A DNA stretch of 64,000 nt from Oxyruncus cristatus (Eukaryota; Chordata; Aves; Passeriformes; Cotingidae). Below are positions 47,256 to 59,745 of this stretch, piece after piece; position 1 is the first letter of the stretch; each line of letters opens with the position of its first letter. Both the position numbers and the translations under genes were made by a program. Below the pieces are notes generated by a model that worked only from the letters and a program-made list of their open reading frames with translations, was not told where the DNA came from and ran no database searches. The stretch is taken from positions 62,001-126,000 of the forward strand of contig VXAY01002601.1 in assembly GCA_013399855.1 (NCBI GenBank), written 5' to 3'.

Positions 47256-48863
47256 TAATGATAGATCCAAAAGACTACCTAAGTGCCTGAAAGTCATGTG
47301 TAAAAGCTTAGGTTTTGGCAGAAATGAAGTCCAGAACGGTATATTAAGAACCAGTGCTCCCAATCCAGTGTGTGGAAACAGCACTGCCCTTCCAAAAGGA
47401 ATTCATTGCCCTTTCCTCCTGCCCCCTGACAAGCAGGAAAATGCCCATCACTGACTAGTGGGATCCAGGATGGAGTGAGGTCAGTCTGCAGTCCTGCTCC
47501 TTTCTCCTGCATGCTAGAGGTGCCTTAATTTGCTTTGGAGCTGCAGCTTGGAGCCTTCTCCTGAGGTAGGCACCATCAGCATTTCTTTCCAAGCAAGGTT
47601 TCATGTTCTTATGTGGTGAAACTTTCCTCCACTGTCCTGTGTCTGGATTTTGTCCTTAATTTCCCTGTGTTTCTCCTTGCCACTCAGCAATAGCATGTGG
47701 CATTATTCTGCCAATGTTTCTCTTTTTAAGGATCATAAGGTTTGAGGCACTTTAGTAAGGAGAGGTTGCATGAAGGCTTGGGTGTTGACTGCTTTTGGAA
47801 ATGCAGTTCAAATAAGTGCATAAGGCACTGTAGAACTCTCAAGATGTATGCTGTGCTTAAACAACTTACAGTGTGCTTTACACTAGTAACAGATTTGCAG
47901 TTGGATGCTTCAAGTGTGGGGGCAATAGTTGTAGTTCTCAGAGGGAGCCCAGCTCTAGGAATCAAATAAAAATATACCCAAATGTGTTATTTCTCAGCAA
48001 CCTCCCTATTAGAGACCCTCACTTTACAAGGAATTATTTCCATTCCTCCTGCAGTAACCCTTCTTCTCAGCTGGCAGTCAGAGTCTGTTTTATTTTGGCT
48101 TTTTTCCTGACCTACATAAAGGGTCTTAGGGCCTCCTGGGAAACTGGAGCCCGTCAAATAGCAGCTGAGGGCCAGGGGGAGCCAAGCAGTGTCTGGAAGA
48201 AGTGGGTTTGGGGGAGCCTGTTTTTTGGCCTGCCCCGCTCTGTGTCCAGCACTTTGCCTGCTGGGCACTTGGGAGAGAAGCATTCACAGTTTTCCTGTGA
48301 TAATTGCAGCAGGGCATTGGGCAACAGCAGCTGCTGTTGAGCTCCTTGTACCTCTGCTCCAGCTGACTGAAGGCTAGCTTAGCTTTAAATATTTAACATT
48401 CTGACTTTAAGTCAGAAGACAGTCTCAGTGTATGGGGGTTTTCCCACCTTGGCTTCTCTATAAGGCTTTCCATTTTCATCAGCCAATCATTTTCCACTGT
48501 TGAAATAATTCCTTTTTATTCTGAAGCCATCATTCTGTCGTCACATGTTGCTGCAATGGTTATAAGCTTCCACTTGTGTCACTTACTGCATCCTGATTCT
48601 ATGTGTCGGAGTCTCTCATGAACAACAGCATCTCTGAAGGCCTTATTGAGGGTAGTGAATAACCCTGTTGGGCTGGAAAGCACGTGGAGAAAGAAGAGCA
48701 GAGGCTGTTGATACAAAGTTAAAGACTTCACTTTAGTGGCTTTAGTTGGCTTTGGAAATGAAGATAAAAGTAACTTCTTTTACTGCTTATATGTCCTGCA
48801 GGGTAAATAAAACTTACATTTGAATTAATTTAGGACCTGGAGTCCTTCCCAAAAGGGAAGGAT

Positions 48864-48877
48864 TGTGTGTGTGTGTG
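48864..48877. repeat. (TG)n short microsatellite
   Basis: About seven TG units followed by GGTGG. Confidence 0.8.
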
Positions 48878-50215
48878 GGTGGACTAAAAACTATTCCTCA
48901 ACTGAGAAATAGAATAAATACTACTACTTTTCTGTGCCTGTATTTTTAGCCATAAAATCTGAATGGGAACTCTTCTTTCTGTTCCTTATGAGATTCCTAC
49001 ACATTTCTGTGTTCTTTCTAGGTATCAAGATCAATTGAATGTAAATTTCATTTATAAATCACACAAATATTGTCTTTCATGCCATTTGATATACCCTAAA
49101 TGGTGATACTGCTGTGATAAATTCTGGAAATTCTGTGAAGTTAAAATATCTATTTCTTGCTCTAAAGAACTTGCCAGGCGTATAATATTCAGGGGTGGAA
49201 ATCCTTGATGGAAATGAACAGTCAAATAGTTGGTGTATTCCAGCCACCTTGTATTACCACAGCACTGAAAATCACAGATGTAGAATACACCAGTCCTACA
49301 AGGTACATATTTGTCAGCTGTAATCCATAATGTTAAGGTAATATGTGCAACTTCATAGTATTTGTGTCTTGACTTGAATATAATTTACAAGTTCTCCCAC
49401 AGATAACTGCTCAGACCGTAGAGTCCTGAAGTCCTCTTGGACAAATCTGCATTAGAGCCAAATGACTTTAAGCCTGCACACACTGAAAGATTGAGTCCTT
49501 TAGGAAAAAAAAAAAACAAACCACCACTTCAGGAAAGAAAGGCCCCTTTACATTTTTCCATCTCTTTTCTCCTTTAGCTTTCACTGGTGTCCTTTCTTTG
49601 CAGGAAGGGTTGAGTTTGCAGTGCCTCTGCCCATCCTGTCCTGGGGGTAGGTGCTTCATGTGTGTCTATGTGCTTCCGTGTGGTTTCCCCTGATTTTGCA
49701 CTAGTTCTTCATCTGTGGCTTTCTCAGATCCTGCCCTAGGGGAGATGCCAAACAGGAGTTTCAGGTTTGAGGAACAAAACCCCTGTTGTGCAGCTCCTAC
49801 AACAACAGACATGCGATACTAGCAGGAGTTATGTGACTTGCTATGTGTGGGTTGAGGTAAAGCTGCTGAGGTTTAGTAATTTAGGTCAGGATAGGGTTGA
49901 AGCTTTGAAATAAATGCCTCTGCTTCCAACTGCCCTGTGGAGATGACTAGGATTTGCCACCAGCACAAAAAAGTAGATAAGGCTGTCAGAGTGACATCAT
50001 ACAAAAAGAATGAGTGGTGATGTCCTCTTAAAAAACGCTTATTCTTATAAGCACCAAAATCAGGAAAATAAAGGATTATGGTGAAAATTCCCCTTGTTTA
50101 AGCTGAGTAGAGGAATTAAATGAGAAAGTCATATGCATTATAACAGAACAGACTTGCTCCTATTTTGAGGTCTTTTTATTTTTTTTTTGTTGTTGTTTGT
50201 TTTCTTTTGGTTTGG

Positions 50216-50240
50216 TTTTGTTTTGTTTTGTTTTGTTTTT
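50216..50240. repeat. (TTTTG)n pentanucleotide repeat in a T-rich tract
   Basis: About four to five TTTTG units at the end of a T/G-rich stretch that starts near 50,171. Confidence 0.88.
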
Positions 50241-51878
50241 ATTCCCTCACCCTGCACTCAGTATGTCTGTTATGCTGTGATTATAGAAATAAGTTGAGCA
50301 AAATCCTTCTGCCTTTTGGTTGAGTAGGGCAGTACCAATTTCTGGGATCTGGTTTTATATGTTGAAGAGTGAGTTGGGCAGGAAAATGGTCAAATCACCT
50401 CCAAATCAGACTGTGCTCACATGTTAGGAGGTTAAAATGTTGTAAGGCTTCTCCCCGATAACCAACTTGTCTGACTCAGGGTTGAATAATGTTGATGTTA
50501 AAAGGTCTGACAGGTCTGTTCTTCCACATGAGATCTGGGTAGTCAGACAGACATCAGTTCATTCCTAGTATATAAAACAGTGACACAAAGACAAATAACT
50601 TGGTGAAAGAGCTCTGAGAGTGATTGTGGAATTACCTAATTGTGGATAAATAAGAGTAGAGGTCATTAGCATCCCAGCTTTTACTAAATTTAGGTTAAGT
50701 ACTTAAGAAAGGAAATAGCTTTCAAGAAAATGTGTAATGCTCGCCAAGGAGATAGATGGGAAAAACAAGGATTATAAAGGGACTTTACATTCTACAGTGC
50801 AAAGCCAAAGGATAGCTGAAAATTTTTCTGATTCTGCAGCAAAAAACTATAAGACAGTCACTATTGTGCCATCAAAATACAGTAAGTTTAGAGACTGAAC
50901 AAAGACATTTCTGGAAAATCCAAGTGTGAAAAATGCAAATGTTCTCTTACATGTATATGTCCTAACCAGAACAAGCCACATAAAGTGAACAAAATCTGAC
51001 AGGTTACAGTTAGATTAAAGTTGATCTGTTAAAAAAAAGTAAATAAAAAAAAATCATAGATTAATTTTGAAGACAACAAATATAACTCTTTAAAATCACA
51101 TTTAAAAGTTCCCTCTCTTTTCCTTCCACCCACCAGCATACGTTCACCCTTGTATCAACCTTTCCTAGACACTTTTTCTTTCCTTAGCATGCAGTAACTC
51201 AAACAATTGGCTTAACATTTGCTGCAACTGAGAGGATGGGAACTTAGGGGGAGAGGGAGAAGCAGTAAGATAAGAAGAATTGACTGGACACATTCTTTGC
51301 CAGTTAGCTTCAGGAGACTCTACTCACTTCTGGAAATCCCAGTTTCCTTAGGATCTACTTGTGCGAAATATGTTGGAAAAGGTTGGACTGATAAATACAT
51401 GAAGAACAATCCTTTTGTAGTGTGAAATAAATAAAAATCCACTTACTTTGATCATGTCACACAATGTGAGCAAAATTCACTACCTCAGCAGTAAGGCTGG
51501 GTAAATTTGAAACTAAGTAAGTTATATAGAATGCTGTTTAGAGCTGATTTCTTCTCCGTATTGGTTCAGTGTTATATCTGTATTTTTTTAAAAATTGCTA
51601 AGTACTTCTGTGACCGATGATGACTTTGGAGCTGAGTAAATTATAAGTGCAAGCAGTCAATACCAATATGTGTTTGCGTCTGTGTGTTTGAGGGATCTCA
51701 GTCAGAAGGGAGAAGGTAAAGAGACCAATAAAAAGGAAAGGGAGAATTAAACTGCCAGTCAGACTTCAGTTGGTTTTTAGTCCCTTAACTTGTAGCTGAT
51801 CTATTAAATAGCCATTTATTTAAATTTAAAATTTAAAAACAAATATTTCACAGTCTGCTTTTCAACCAACTTTTTTAA

Positions 51879-51894
51879 TTTTTTTTTTTTTTTT
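51879..51894. repeat. Poly-T tract
   Basis: Sixteen consecutive T followed by AAACAG. It superficially resembles a polypyrimidine tract, but no open frame or recognised exon follows. Confidence 0.85.
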
Positions 51895-54515
51895 AAACAG
51901 TGAGACAGTGCTGATGTGATTATGGCAATAAATTTATTGTAGGCTGAAAAAAAAGAAAAAGGGAAGATTTCTGTGTTTTGAATTCTGTGAAATTTACAGT
52001 AAGTCTGTGGTTCCAATACCAGTAAATAGTTCTTATTATATTACAGAATAACCATTCTTTGTTTGGAGACTGAAAGCAGAAATTAAAAAATATGTTTCAT
52101 ATATGAAAACATATTTTAAAAGTGTCTCATAAGGTCATATTATTGCAGTGAAACAGCTGAAAGCAAAAAACGCTCAGCAAGTGCCCAATTTCAGGATATG
52201 ATGAGTGGTGTGACAGAGCAACCTAGATGACTGAATATTGCACCAAAACCAATGATATATGAACCAGGTGATTTCAGATCCATTGCTCCAGTACTGCATT
52301 ACATCACTGCCTTGTCAGCAGGCTCTTGCTCATCGTAAGGCTCGAGATATGCAGAAGATGTCACACATTGGTTCCCAGGTCTACTAAGACTTAGCATAGT
52401 CATCTTTTTTCCTTTGGCATCATGATGCCATTTATTATGCAGCCCGAGGTCTGTTCTCCAGGCTGTGCTGCCCTGTCTCTCACTTAAACAGTTTTGTTAT
52501 GCCAAATGGTAGTAAAACCCCCAAAGGGAATGTCATGTCAAAAGAACTCCTGAAATATCTTGTGCTTGGATACAGTGATGATGGGTGACTCTGGGAGGAT
52601 CTAGCTCCAGCGTTACAGAGAGAGCTGACTTTTCACAGTGATCAGATGTTGGGACCACTGGGTAAAAGGTGGTAACATGTTTACTGAGCACTGGATCATT
52701 TTGATGGCCTACTGAAGTACTGCTCAGTGCCTTAGAGATTGCTCAAGTGTTTGCAGCAGGGAGGTACGCCTGGCTTTCAACCAGGCTGCCTGCATGTAAT
52801 CACCCTTACCCTTGTGTGATGCTGCTGCAACTGTACATAACTGCAGTAGTGCTCCTAGAGTCCCTAAAGCTTCGATGTGACACTTGCCCAACAAGACCTC
52901 AGGTTTGATAAACCCTCAGGCCGGGTACCAGCCCCTTCGTGGAAAGGTATAGGAGGGATGTGTTGAGGACCTGTTCTGTGTGAGGAGGGAAGAGAGGAAT
53001 TCAGTCACTGCAGGCCACAACTAATGTGGTGCTGGTTGTCTCAGGATGGAAACTGCATGTGGGATTCAGCTCCATGATAAATCACGAATTAAGGTTTCCG
53101 CATGTAGCTGTGTAAATGTAAGCTACTGTCTAAGATCTTGTTAGTGGAAGGCTCATCAATACAGTCAGTGGAGTACGGCAAAAGACCTGGCTTACCTGAG
53201 ATAGACACTTCCTATATTAAGCACTCCCGTGGCTTTGTTGTTTATATTCTTCACATTGAAAAGCCTTAATAAAGACATTAACCCACTCTGCGCATTAGTA
53301 CTACATTAGTTCATTTGAAGTGCCTTGAATTTGAAAGGGGCATATCACATCCTTAAAAATAAATAAATAGAGAGACCACCTGTTTCTCAGCTGAGGGAAC
53401 TCGTGTAGTAAGACTGAAAGTGTGTATAGTTATGCTGGTGAGGAAAAGAGACCTGTGTAAATCTATAGGTCTCTGGTGGAGTCTGCTGAAAGAAGTCATG
53501 TGCTGGTTGTATTAGAGGAAACTTCATGCGTAATTTGTGTTTTACTGGAGGACTGGGAGAAGCTAGATGTATGTCCTTAGAAAAGTAGATTGTTTGGTCT
53601 CGACAGAATGATGTGGCAGATATGATTCTTTATCTCTGATAGTGTTTCTACTGTCATGGAAAATATGTAGAGGCTGATGCATTTTCTCCTGAAATGCCCA
53701 TTGTTCCTAATACCATATTTCTTTTAGTGGATTTGTGTATCCTCCAGAGTTGTATTACAGAGAGGAAGCTTTTTATAAACAGTCATCTCTCTTTACCTTG
53801 ATAAGTCCCTTGAAAATGTTGCAAATAGCTAAATGTTTTGTGCCTGCAAAGTATCAATCATTGCACAAAGAGAGACTGATTCATCTTTTTAATTGCCGTT
53901 AAGTGCAGCAGAGTCTGAAAATCAACAAGATTTTTTTAAGCACTCGCAAAGGATACATTCTTTCAGGAGCTTTCTCTGCTAGTTTGAATGAGAAATATTA
54001 TTTTTAGCCAGAGAGGATTTGGCACATTACTAATTATGCAAGTGAAATGCCATTCATGCTGTTCATTAGGCTTATTTCTAAATCCTTTTAGAAACACTCT
54101 AAGAATTTTCTTCGGGATTTTCCCTAGCTATGGAAATAATTAAATTTTTAACTATCGTAGATCATTTCCCATAGGCTACGGGGAACAGAAAAGAATAAGA
54201 AAGTCTTACCTTTACAATTACTTTTATCTTCAAACATGCAGGAAGGAACAGCATCATATAGATTGTGAGCAACGAACAAGAGAATTGAATGAAAATATGG
54301 AACGACAGAAGAAATAAGGTAGTAAGATTCAGTAAGATCCCTATGAATTGTTTCTGTCTTATGTATGAGTTGCAATTGTAAGGATGAGCCCTGTGCTAAG
54401 AAAAACTGAGAGACCAAGGAGTAGCCCAGACTGAAATTAACAACATATTGCATCCTTTGCTCAATGGATAAAAGAGAATAATTCAACTGAATTTTCTTCC
54501 TCTCTTCCTATCTTC

Positions 54516-54575
54516 CTGTCCTGTCCTGTCCTGTCCTGCCCTGTCCTGTCCTGTCCTGTCCTCTCCTCTCCTCTC
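54516..54575. repeat. Two-phase pentanucleotide array (CTGTC)n then (CTCTC)n
   Basis: Nine CTGTC units at 54,516-54,560 (the fifth changed to CTGCC) are followed in register by three CTCTC units at 54,561-54,575. The shared 5-base register shows one array in which a G-to-C change has spread to neighbouring units. Confidence 0.95.
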
Positions 54576-56127
54576 CACTCTTTTCTTTTTCTATTTAAGT
54601 CATATTTGCATTTATTTGCCTATGGTGGTTCATCTTTCGATTAACAATGTAAAGTTCTGTGCATGCAATTGTCTCTCTGCTTAATATGCTATCTTGATAT
54701 ATTGCAAGACAAGACTCCATTAATCTGTTTTCCTGGTTGTCTTTAATAATTTAATGCTTCTTTAGTTTCCTTTCCTAATCTTTTAAGGGTGAAAACTTGG
54801 CTCCACCAAGGTCAGTACCAAAGCTTTTTTTGACTAAAATGGAATTCAAATCTCCAAGAAAATCTCTTAAGAAAAGGAACAGTTTTTTCTGTGTGTATGA
54901 GTAGTTTTAGGGCGGTTCAGATGTATAAACCAGGAATTTTTACTTAAACAACTCTGAATAATTTTGAAAGAGAGGAATTGTAAGATTCTGATCATCTAAT
55001 AATGTCTAAGGTAATGGCATCTAATAATGACAGCCACCCACGTAAATGTAAGAAAACAATTAAATTCTTTATTGAATCAAGGCAATAATGTCTTTTGCAT
55101 TGCCCTACACTTTTGGTTTTAACCAGATCAGTCTTTGGCAAAGGCTTAAAAGACTTGATTTTAAAACCAAATTTGGTCTTCTGTTTGGTTTTCACTTCTA
55201 GTTGACACCCTTGAGGGGTGGACACTGGAAGATGGAAGAAGGAAAGTGCTTTCCATGAAAAAAGTAGTAGAGTTGAGGTATCAACAATCTAAAAGACATG
55301 CAGAAGCTCAGAACTGTTTATCTGTGATGGCTTTCATGTATCATGTTATTTCATGGTATTGCAACAAGGAGAATTATAGAAAATGCTTCGCTTAGAGGAT
55401 GGCTGGGAACGAGTTCTATTAAGCATTATTATTGCCTGGCCTTTTATAACAGCAAAGTATCTGGATCACTTTGTCACTTCTAACTTTTTTAATCACTTTT
55501 CTCAAAACTAAGGCATATAAATAATGTATTTGGCAGCTCCCAACAGCAATGAGCTGATGAGTTTGACAGCTCTAGAAAAAGAAGAAATCTCAACAGCTAC
55601 TATTCACCTAGTATTATTAGACTGAACAAGCCTGAACAATGAGATGTATGAATGGCCAAATTATTTTGAGAAGCGTAATGTAAAATAATAAGAGGTAACA
55701 GGAATCATTACCTAAATGGCATGGTGGATTGACATTATGCCACTGTTAAGCAAAATCATCATTCACCAAGGTTTGCACTGAGGCAGAAAATGTATTACTG
55801 TCCTTAAATTGATTAACATATGTAGAACAGTGAGGGAAAACCCAAAGTCCCTTCCTAAAAATTGTATGGTGCTGGTTTAGACCAGAATCTAAAAATAAGG
55901 ATTTGATAGCACACCTAAATTGAAATTACTGGATAGTGCAAATGTTTCATCTTTTTCCTCCTTCTAACTTATTTTAAAATATTGTTATTTCATATGAATT
56001 ATTTATTTAAAGTCCCCTTCATTCTTAGGGTCCTGCAGATTCTTACATGTAGTCTCTCTGATGAAATTTTTTCATTTAAAAACAAAAATAAGGAACCCCT
56101 GTCTTTTTCTTTGCAGTAATCACAGTG
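54576..56127. other. Unique non-coding AT-rich DNA, no gene seen
   Basis: No gene or recognised repeat in this 1.5 kb. Short frames only (for example 54,992-55,225 minus). Confidence 0.5.
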
Positions 56128-56637
56128 AATATTGTGTGCAGTTTTGGTCACCATAGTGTAAGAAAGATATTAAGCCATTAGCGAGTGTCCAAAGGAGGGC
56201 AATGAAGATGGTGAAGGGCTTTGAGGGGAAGCTTTATGAGGAGAGGCTGAGGTCACTTGGTCTGTCCTGCCTGGAGAAGATTGAGGGGAGACCTCATTGC
56301 AGTCTTGAACTTTCATGTGAGGGGAAGAAGAGGGGAAGGCACTGATCTCTTCTCTGTGATTACCAGTGACAGTTCCCAAGGGAATGTCCTGAAGCTGTGT
56401 CAGAGCAGGTTTAGGTTGCATATTAGAATAAGGTTCTTCACCCAGAGGGTGGCTGGGTGCCGGAACAGGCTCCCCAGGGAAGTGGTCACAGCATCAACCC
56501 TGACAGAATTCAAGAAGCATTTGGATAATACCCTCAGGTACACAGTGTGACTCTTGAGGCTGGTCCTGTGCAGGGCCAGGAGTCAGACTTGATGATCCTT
56601 GTGGGTCCATTCCAACTCAGCATATTCCATGATTCTG
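56128..56637 (+). mobile_element. CR1 LINE fragment, different subfamily
   Basis: About 510 bp on the plus strand. It starts in the ORF2 C-terminal region ('gtgtgcagttttggtcacca', then 'ggagaggctgaggtcacttg', 'ctggagaagattgaggggag') and continues through 'gtgccggaacaggctcccca' to 'gacttgatgatccttgtggg', 'tccattccaactcagcatat' and 'ccatgattctg'. The GCCGGAACAGGCTCCCCAGG variant and the GATGATCCTTGTGGGTCC tail differ from the copies at 6.3, 46 and 61 kb, so it is another CR1 subfamily. No intact reading frame remains. Its last base lies immediately before the 120-bp direct repeat. Confidence 0.92.
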
Positions 56638-56757
56638 TTATAAACATGGAGAGAAGACAAAACTGACTATAGGGTTGAAAAGAGCTCAGCTTCTGAGTAA
56701 GAATTTCCATAAAGGTTAAAGTATTTTAAAGGTTTTGCTGCAGTTTGGTACCATTTC
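56638..56757. repeat. Direct repeat copy 1 (120 bp, exact)
   Basis: Starts TTATAAACATGGAGAG directly after the CR1 3' end and finishes GGTACCATTTC. It is identical base for base to 57,677-57,796. See the finding; probably an assembly effect. Confidence 0.97.
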
Positions 56758-57675
56758 TCCCTCGGATAAATTTTAAAGTTATTCTTCATATCTTCATGGT
56801 TTTAAATAATAGATTGTTTTAGCCTTCAAGAAGAATAATATATTTTGTTTTCCTCAGTGGTTTTAAATCTAGGGCCCAAACCTTCTATGTCCCCAGGGTA
56901 TAGAACACCATGGCTTTCTATGTTATGAGTCCAGTCCAGCTGACACAAAGGGAGACAAGGCTTTGTCTTTTCTTCAACTTTCTGTAACAGTTGAGATTCT
57001 TAATGGAGCCCAAAGGACCTTTTATGTTTCTATAGAGCATTCATCAATCTATGCAGTTATTTCCCACACTAATCAACGTTATCTCTCCAAAATGTGCTTC
57101 TGAGGAAAAGGAGTTCTTGGTTGTGGGGTTTGGGGTAGAGGGTGGGGGGTGGTAAAGGTATGAATCAAGATCAGAGTTACAGACTAGGTAGGATTTAAAC
57201 ATTATTGTATTTCTAATAGTACCCACTTCTTTTTTATTTTATTAACTGTTCCAATTGTCACTAGAGAAAAGGAAATGTACTTTAATTCTTCTGTTTTTTG
57301 GTATTCCAGTCCAACATTTTCCACGTATTCAAGAAATGTCAAGGGATAAAATGATGGGCATTTGGTATTAAAATCTATGTCCGATGAAGAAGTTTGCTAT
57401 GAATCAACTGTGTAAAATCCACAGCATTTTTGTTCTCTTATAAACTGCTATTCAGACAACCAGGCTGTTCACTTTTAATCTTGCTGTCATCAACGATTGG
57501 ATTTCACTCTGGCAGTTTTTTGGAAAGAAACTGAAGACGTCTGACAAGCTCCATAAAGACATGATTTCTGACAAAAGGGACTTTTTTCAGCAATTAAAAC
57601 ATTTCTGTCTGCAGTTGCCATCAGGGCTCAACTTGGTCAGACCTAGTCCATTTTTCTGTCTGACTTTTTTTTTTT
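56758..57675. other. Unique DNA between the two direct-repeat copies
   Basis: 918 bp with no recognised gene or repeat. It ends in an 11-base T run (57,665-57,675) that abuts the single N. Confidence 0.6.
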
Positions 57676-57676
57676 N
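57676..57676. other. Single ambiguous base (N): assembly junction
   Basis: One N directly after a poly-T run and directly before the second copy of the 120-bp repeat. This looks like a contig join or gap-closing scar rather than a plain unread base. Confidence 0.85.
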
Positions 57677-57796
57677 TTATAAACATGGAGAGAAGACAAA
57701 ACTGACTATAGGGTTGAAAAGAGCTCAGCTTCTGAGTAAGAATTTCCATAAAGGTTAAAGTATTTTAAAGGTTTTGCTGCAGTTTGGTACCATTTC
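57677..57796. repeat. Direct repeat copy 2 (120 bp, exact)
   Basis: Begins at the first base after the N and equals 56,638-56,757 without mismatch. The two copies diverge completely after GGTACCATTTC (TCCCTCGG in copy 1, CATTCAGA in copy 2). Confidence 0.97.
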
Positions 57797-59278
57797 CATT
57801 CAGAGTAAAAGATCAATTATTCTGTTAAATGTTCCTTATGTTTTAAAAAGGCATATATTTCATTGGAAGAAGAATGCTTTGCTGGAAGCAAAAATGGCTC
57901 CAGGGGTAGATAAATTCATAACTGATGTAAACTCTAGTAGCTCCAGGGGATGTCCTGTGGTGACTTAGCTACCTGCACTGTAATAGTGATTCTCAGATTA
58001 GAAGGTATATTCCTGGTGGTTAAGAGTGAGCTCACGAGTTTGACTGAGAAAATGGACCTAATCCACCGTTTACATATTTGGTTAAAACGCATAATGTGCC
58101 AGGCTATGATATGGTTGCAATGGCCAAACTCATTGCTTCCCAGAACATAGATATTCTTTCCTGATGGACAGATATTTTAGACTTGACACCTCCCACTCTC
58201 ATTCTCTCATACTTTGAGAGCCTGAGGAACTTCTTATATTGTGCTTTGCACAGTGTCTGCTGTTGTGAGATCAAAAGCTCTGACAGGCTTGTTTGGGTGA
58301 TTCAGGGACTAGGTCACTCTAATAAGAAATGCAAAATGTGGGGCAATGTTGCCTCAGCTGTGCTGCAGACTCGATTCAGTCCGTTCTGCCAAAGTCCCTC
58401 TTGGCCAACATTTAACACTGTGCCTGGTACAGCAGAAATTGCTCTGGAGCCTGGTTCACACAGGCTTCCTCCATAGGAACAGCTGGACTCCTCTTTTGTG
58501 CTACTAATAAAAATTCTGCATGTTTAAATTGATCTTACTTTCAGAAATTATTTAAATGCTCCGTAATAAAGTGCCATTTGAAACTCATGGGGTTTTTTAA
58601 AATCTGCATTTATAGAGAGTGTGTGTGCAATAATGCACAGAATACCCAAAGGGAAATTTAGAGTGACAAAAGTACTTCTAGGGTCTTTTATGATTCATGA
58701 TGTCGGTAAGACTCAGCTGTAATTATCCACATCTTCAGAGCTTTCCTTTTTTTTTTTTTTTTTATTTACTTGTCATATATGAATTTTGTTACAAATAAAA
58801 ATTAACGGGAGTTGGCTGTGGTCTAGAGGTGTGGACTTTAAAAAAATAATAAATTCTTCACATAAAGATTAACATTCTGCCTCGATATTTAAGGTTGTTT
58901 CTCACCCCTTGAAATGGAGGAAGCGAAGGAGGGGGGAAGAAATGACGTTTTGAAGTGTGACATCCCTTTGCAGTTGCAGTATGACTTTCTTCTGGCTACA
59001 TCCTTAGCTATTCTTCATGTTATGTTTATACATGCCATACATATTCTGTTGTGAACTCTAATGTGCTGTTTAGTAACCACATTTGAGGACAACCATCTGG
59101 TTGTTGAAAATTTGCTGCAAAGATGGTCCAGGAACCCTTAGAAAGTGCAGTGTGAGTGCAATTATGGAAGGACACCCTGAAGTGTGAAAGATTCCCTATT
59201 ATGAATTGGAAGCGTTGGTGCTGTCTTATATAAGATAACAATGGAAAACAGTTTTTTAAGTAGGAACTGAGAGACTCT
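57797..59278. other. Unique non-coding DNA, no gene seen
   Basis: No gene recognised. Contains a 17-nt T run at 58,747-58,763. Short frames (57,950-58,150; 58,183-58,476) carry no motif. Confidence 0.5.
58747..58763. repeat. Poly-T tract
   Basis: Seventeen consecutive T, then ATTTACTTG. No element body attached. Confidence 0.85.
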
Positions 59279-59745
59279 TTGGAAAGGAATCCCCTCTGGA
59301 GGTGGAGTGCTCATCTCCTGATGGACAGATTCAGGCAAACAGCATGGGTGTGCAAATCTCTCTTCTGCAATACCATAGCCACTTCTTTTAGGGATAATAA
59401 GAAGTGCTTTTACAAATACAACAATAGCAAAAGGAGGCACAAGGTAAATCTCCATTCTTTGTTGCACATGGAGGGGAACATAGTCACCAAAGATGAGGAA
59501 AAGGCTGAGGTACTTAACACGTCCTTTGCCTCAGTTTTCAACAGAAAGACAGGTTGTCCTCAGGACAACTGGCCTCAGGAGCTGGTAGACAAAGACAGGA
59601 AGCTGAATAGACACCCTGTAAACCATGAGGAAGCAATTAGCGACCTGCTGAGCCACTTGGATCCTCACAGGTCTATGGGACCAGATGGGATCCACCCTAG
59701 GGTGATGAGGGAGCTGGCAGAAGAGCTTGCCAAGCCGCTCTCCAT
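59279..59745 (+). mobile_element. CR1 LINE ORF2 fragment (linker and start of reverse transcriptase), cut by assembly gap
   Basis: One open frame translates to CR1 ORF2. In order it reads RDNKKCFYKYNNSKRR (endonuclease-to-RT linker), then EEKAEVLNTSFASVFNRKTG, EEAISDLLSHLDPHR and GPDGIHPRVMRELAEELA. The last is the block that opens the reverse transcriptase domain of CR1-type elements. Similarity is confident from about 59,380; the first 100 bp is in the same frame but less certain. The catalytic palm, including the metal-binding aspartates, would lie in the unread gap. No stop or frameshift is seen in the readable 155 codons, so this is the best-preserved CR1 coding segment in the window. 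The true 5' end of the insert is not identified. Confidence 0.9.

Larger units (their letters stand above)
47256..54515. other. Long unique non-coding stretch, no gene seen
   Basis: No recognised gene. The longest non-repeat open frame of the window lies at 47,873-48,340 plus (155 codons). Several frames on both strands are open over the same DNA, it is not flanked by convincing splice sites, and its translation matches no family I know. Simple repeats: (TG)n at 48,864-48,877, (TTTTG)n at 50,216-50,240 and poly-T at 51,879-51,894. The candidate conserved element 53,860-54,110 is described in the findings. Confidence 0.5.

Noticed and set aside
47873..48340. 155-codon plus-strand frame, the longest outside repeats
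   Set aside because: No recognisable domain; other frames on both strands are open over the same DNA; no convincing splice sites or start context. The length is expected by chance in 64 kb.
48840..48880. TG-rich stretch considered as a Z-DNA region
   Set aside because: Only about seven TG units; too short to list as more than a microsatellite.
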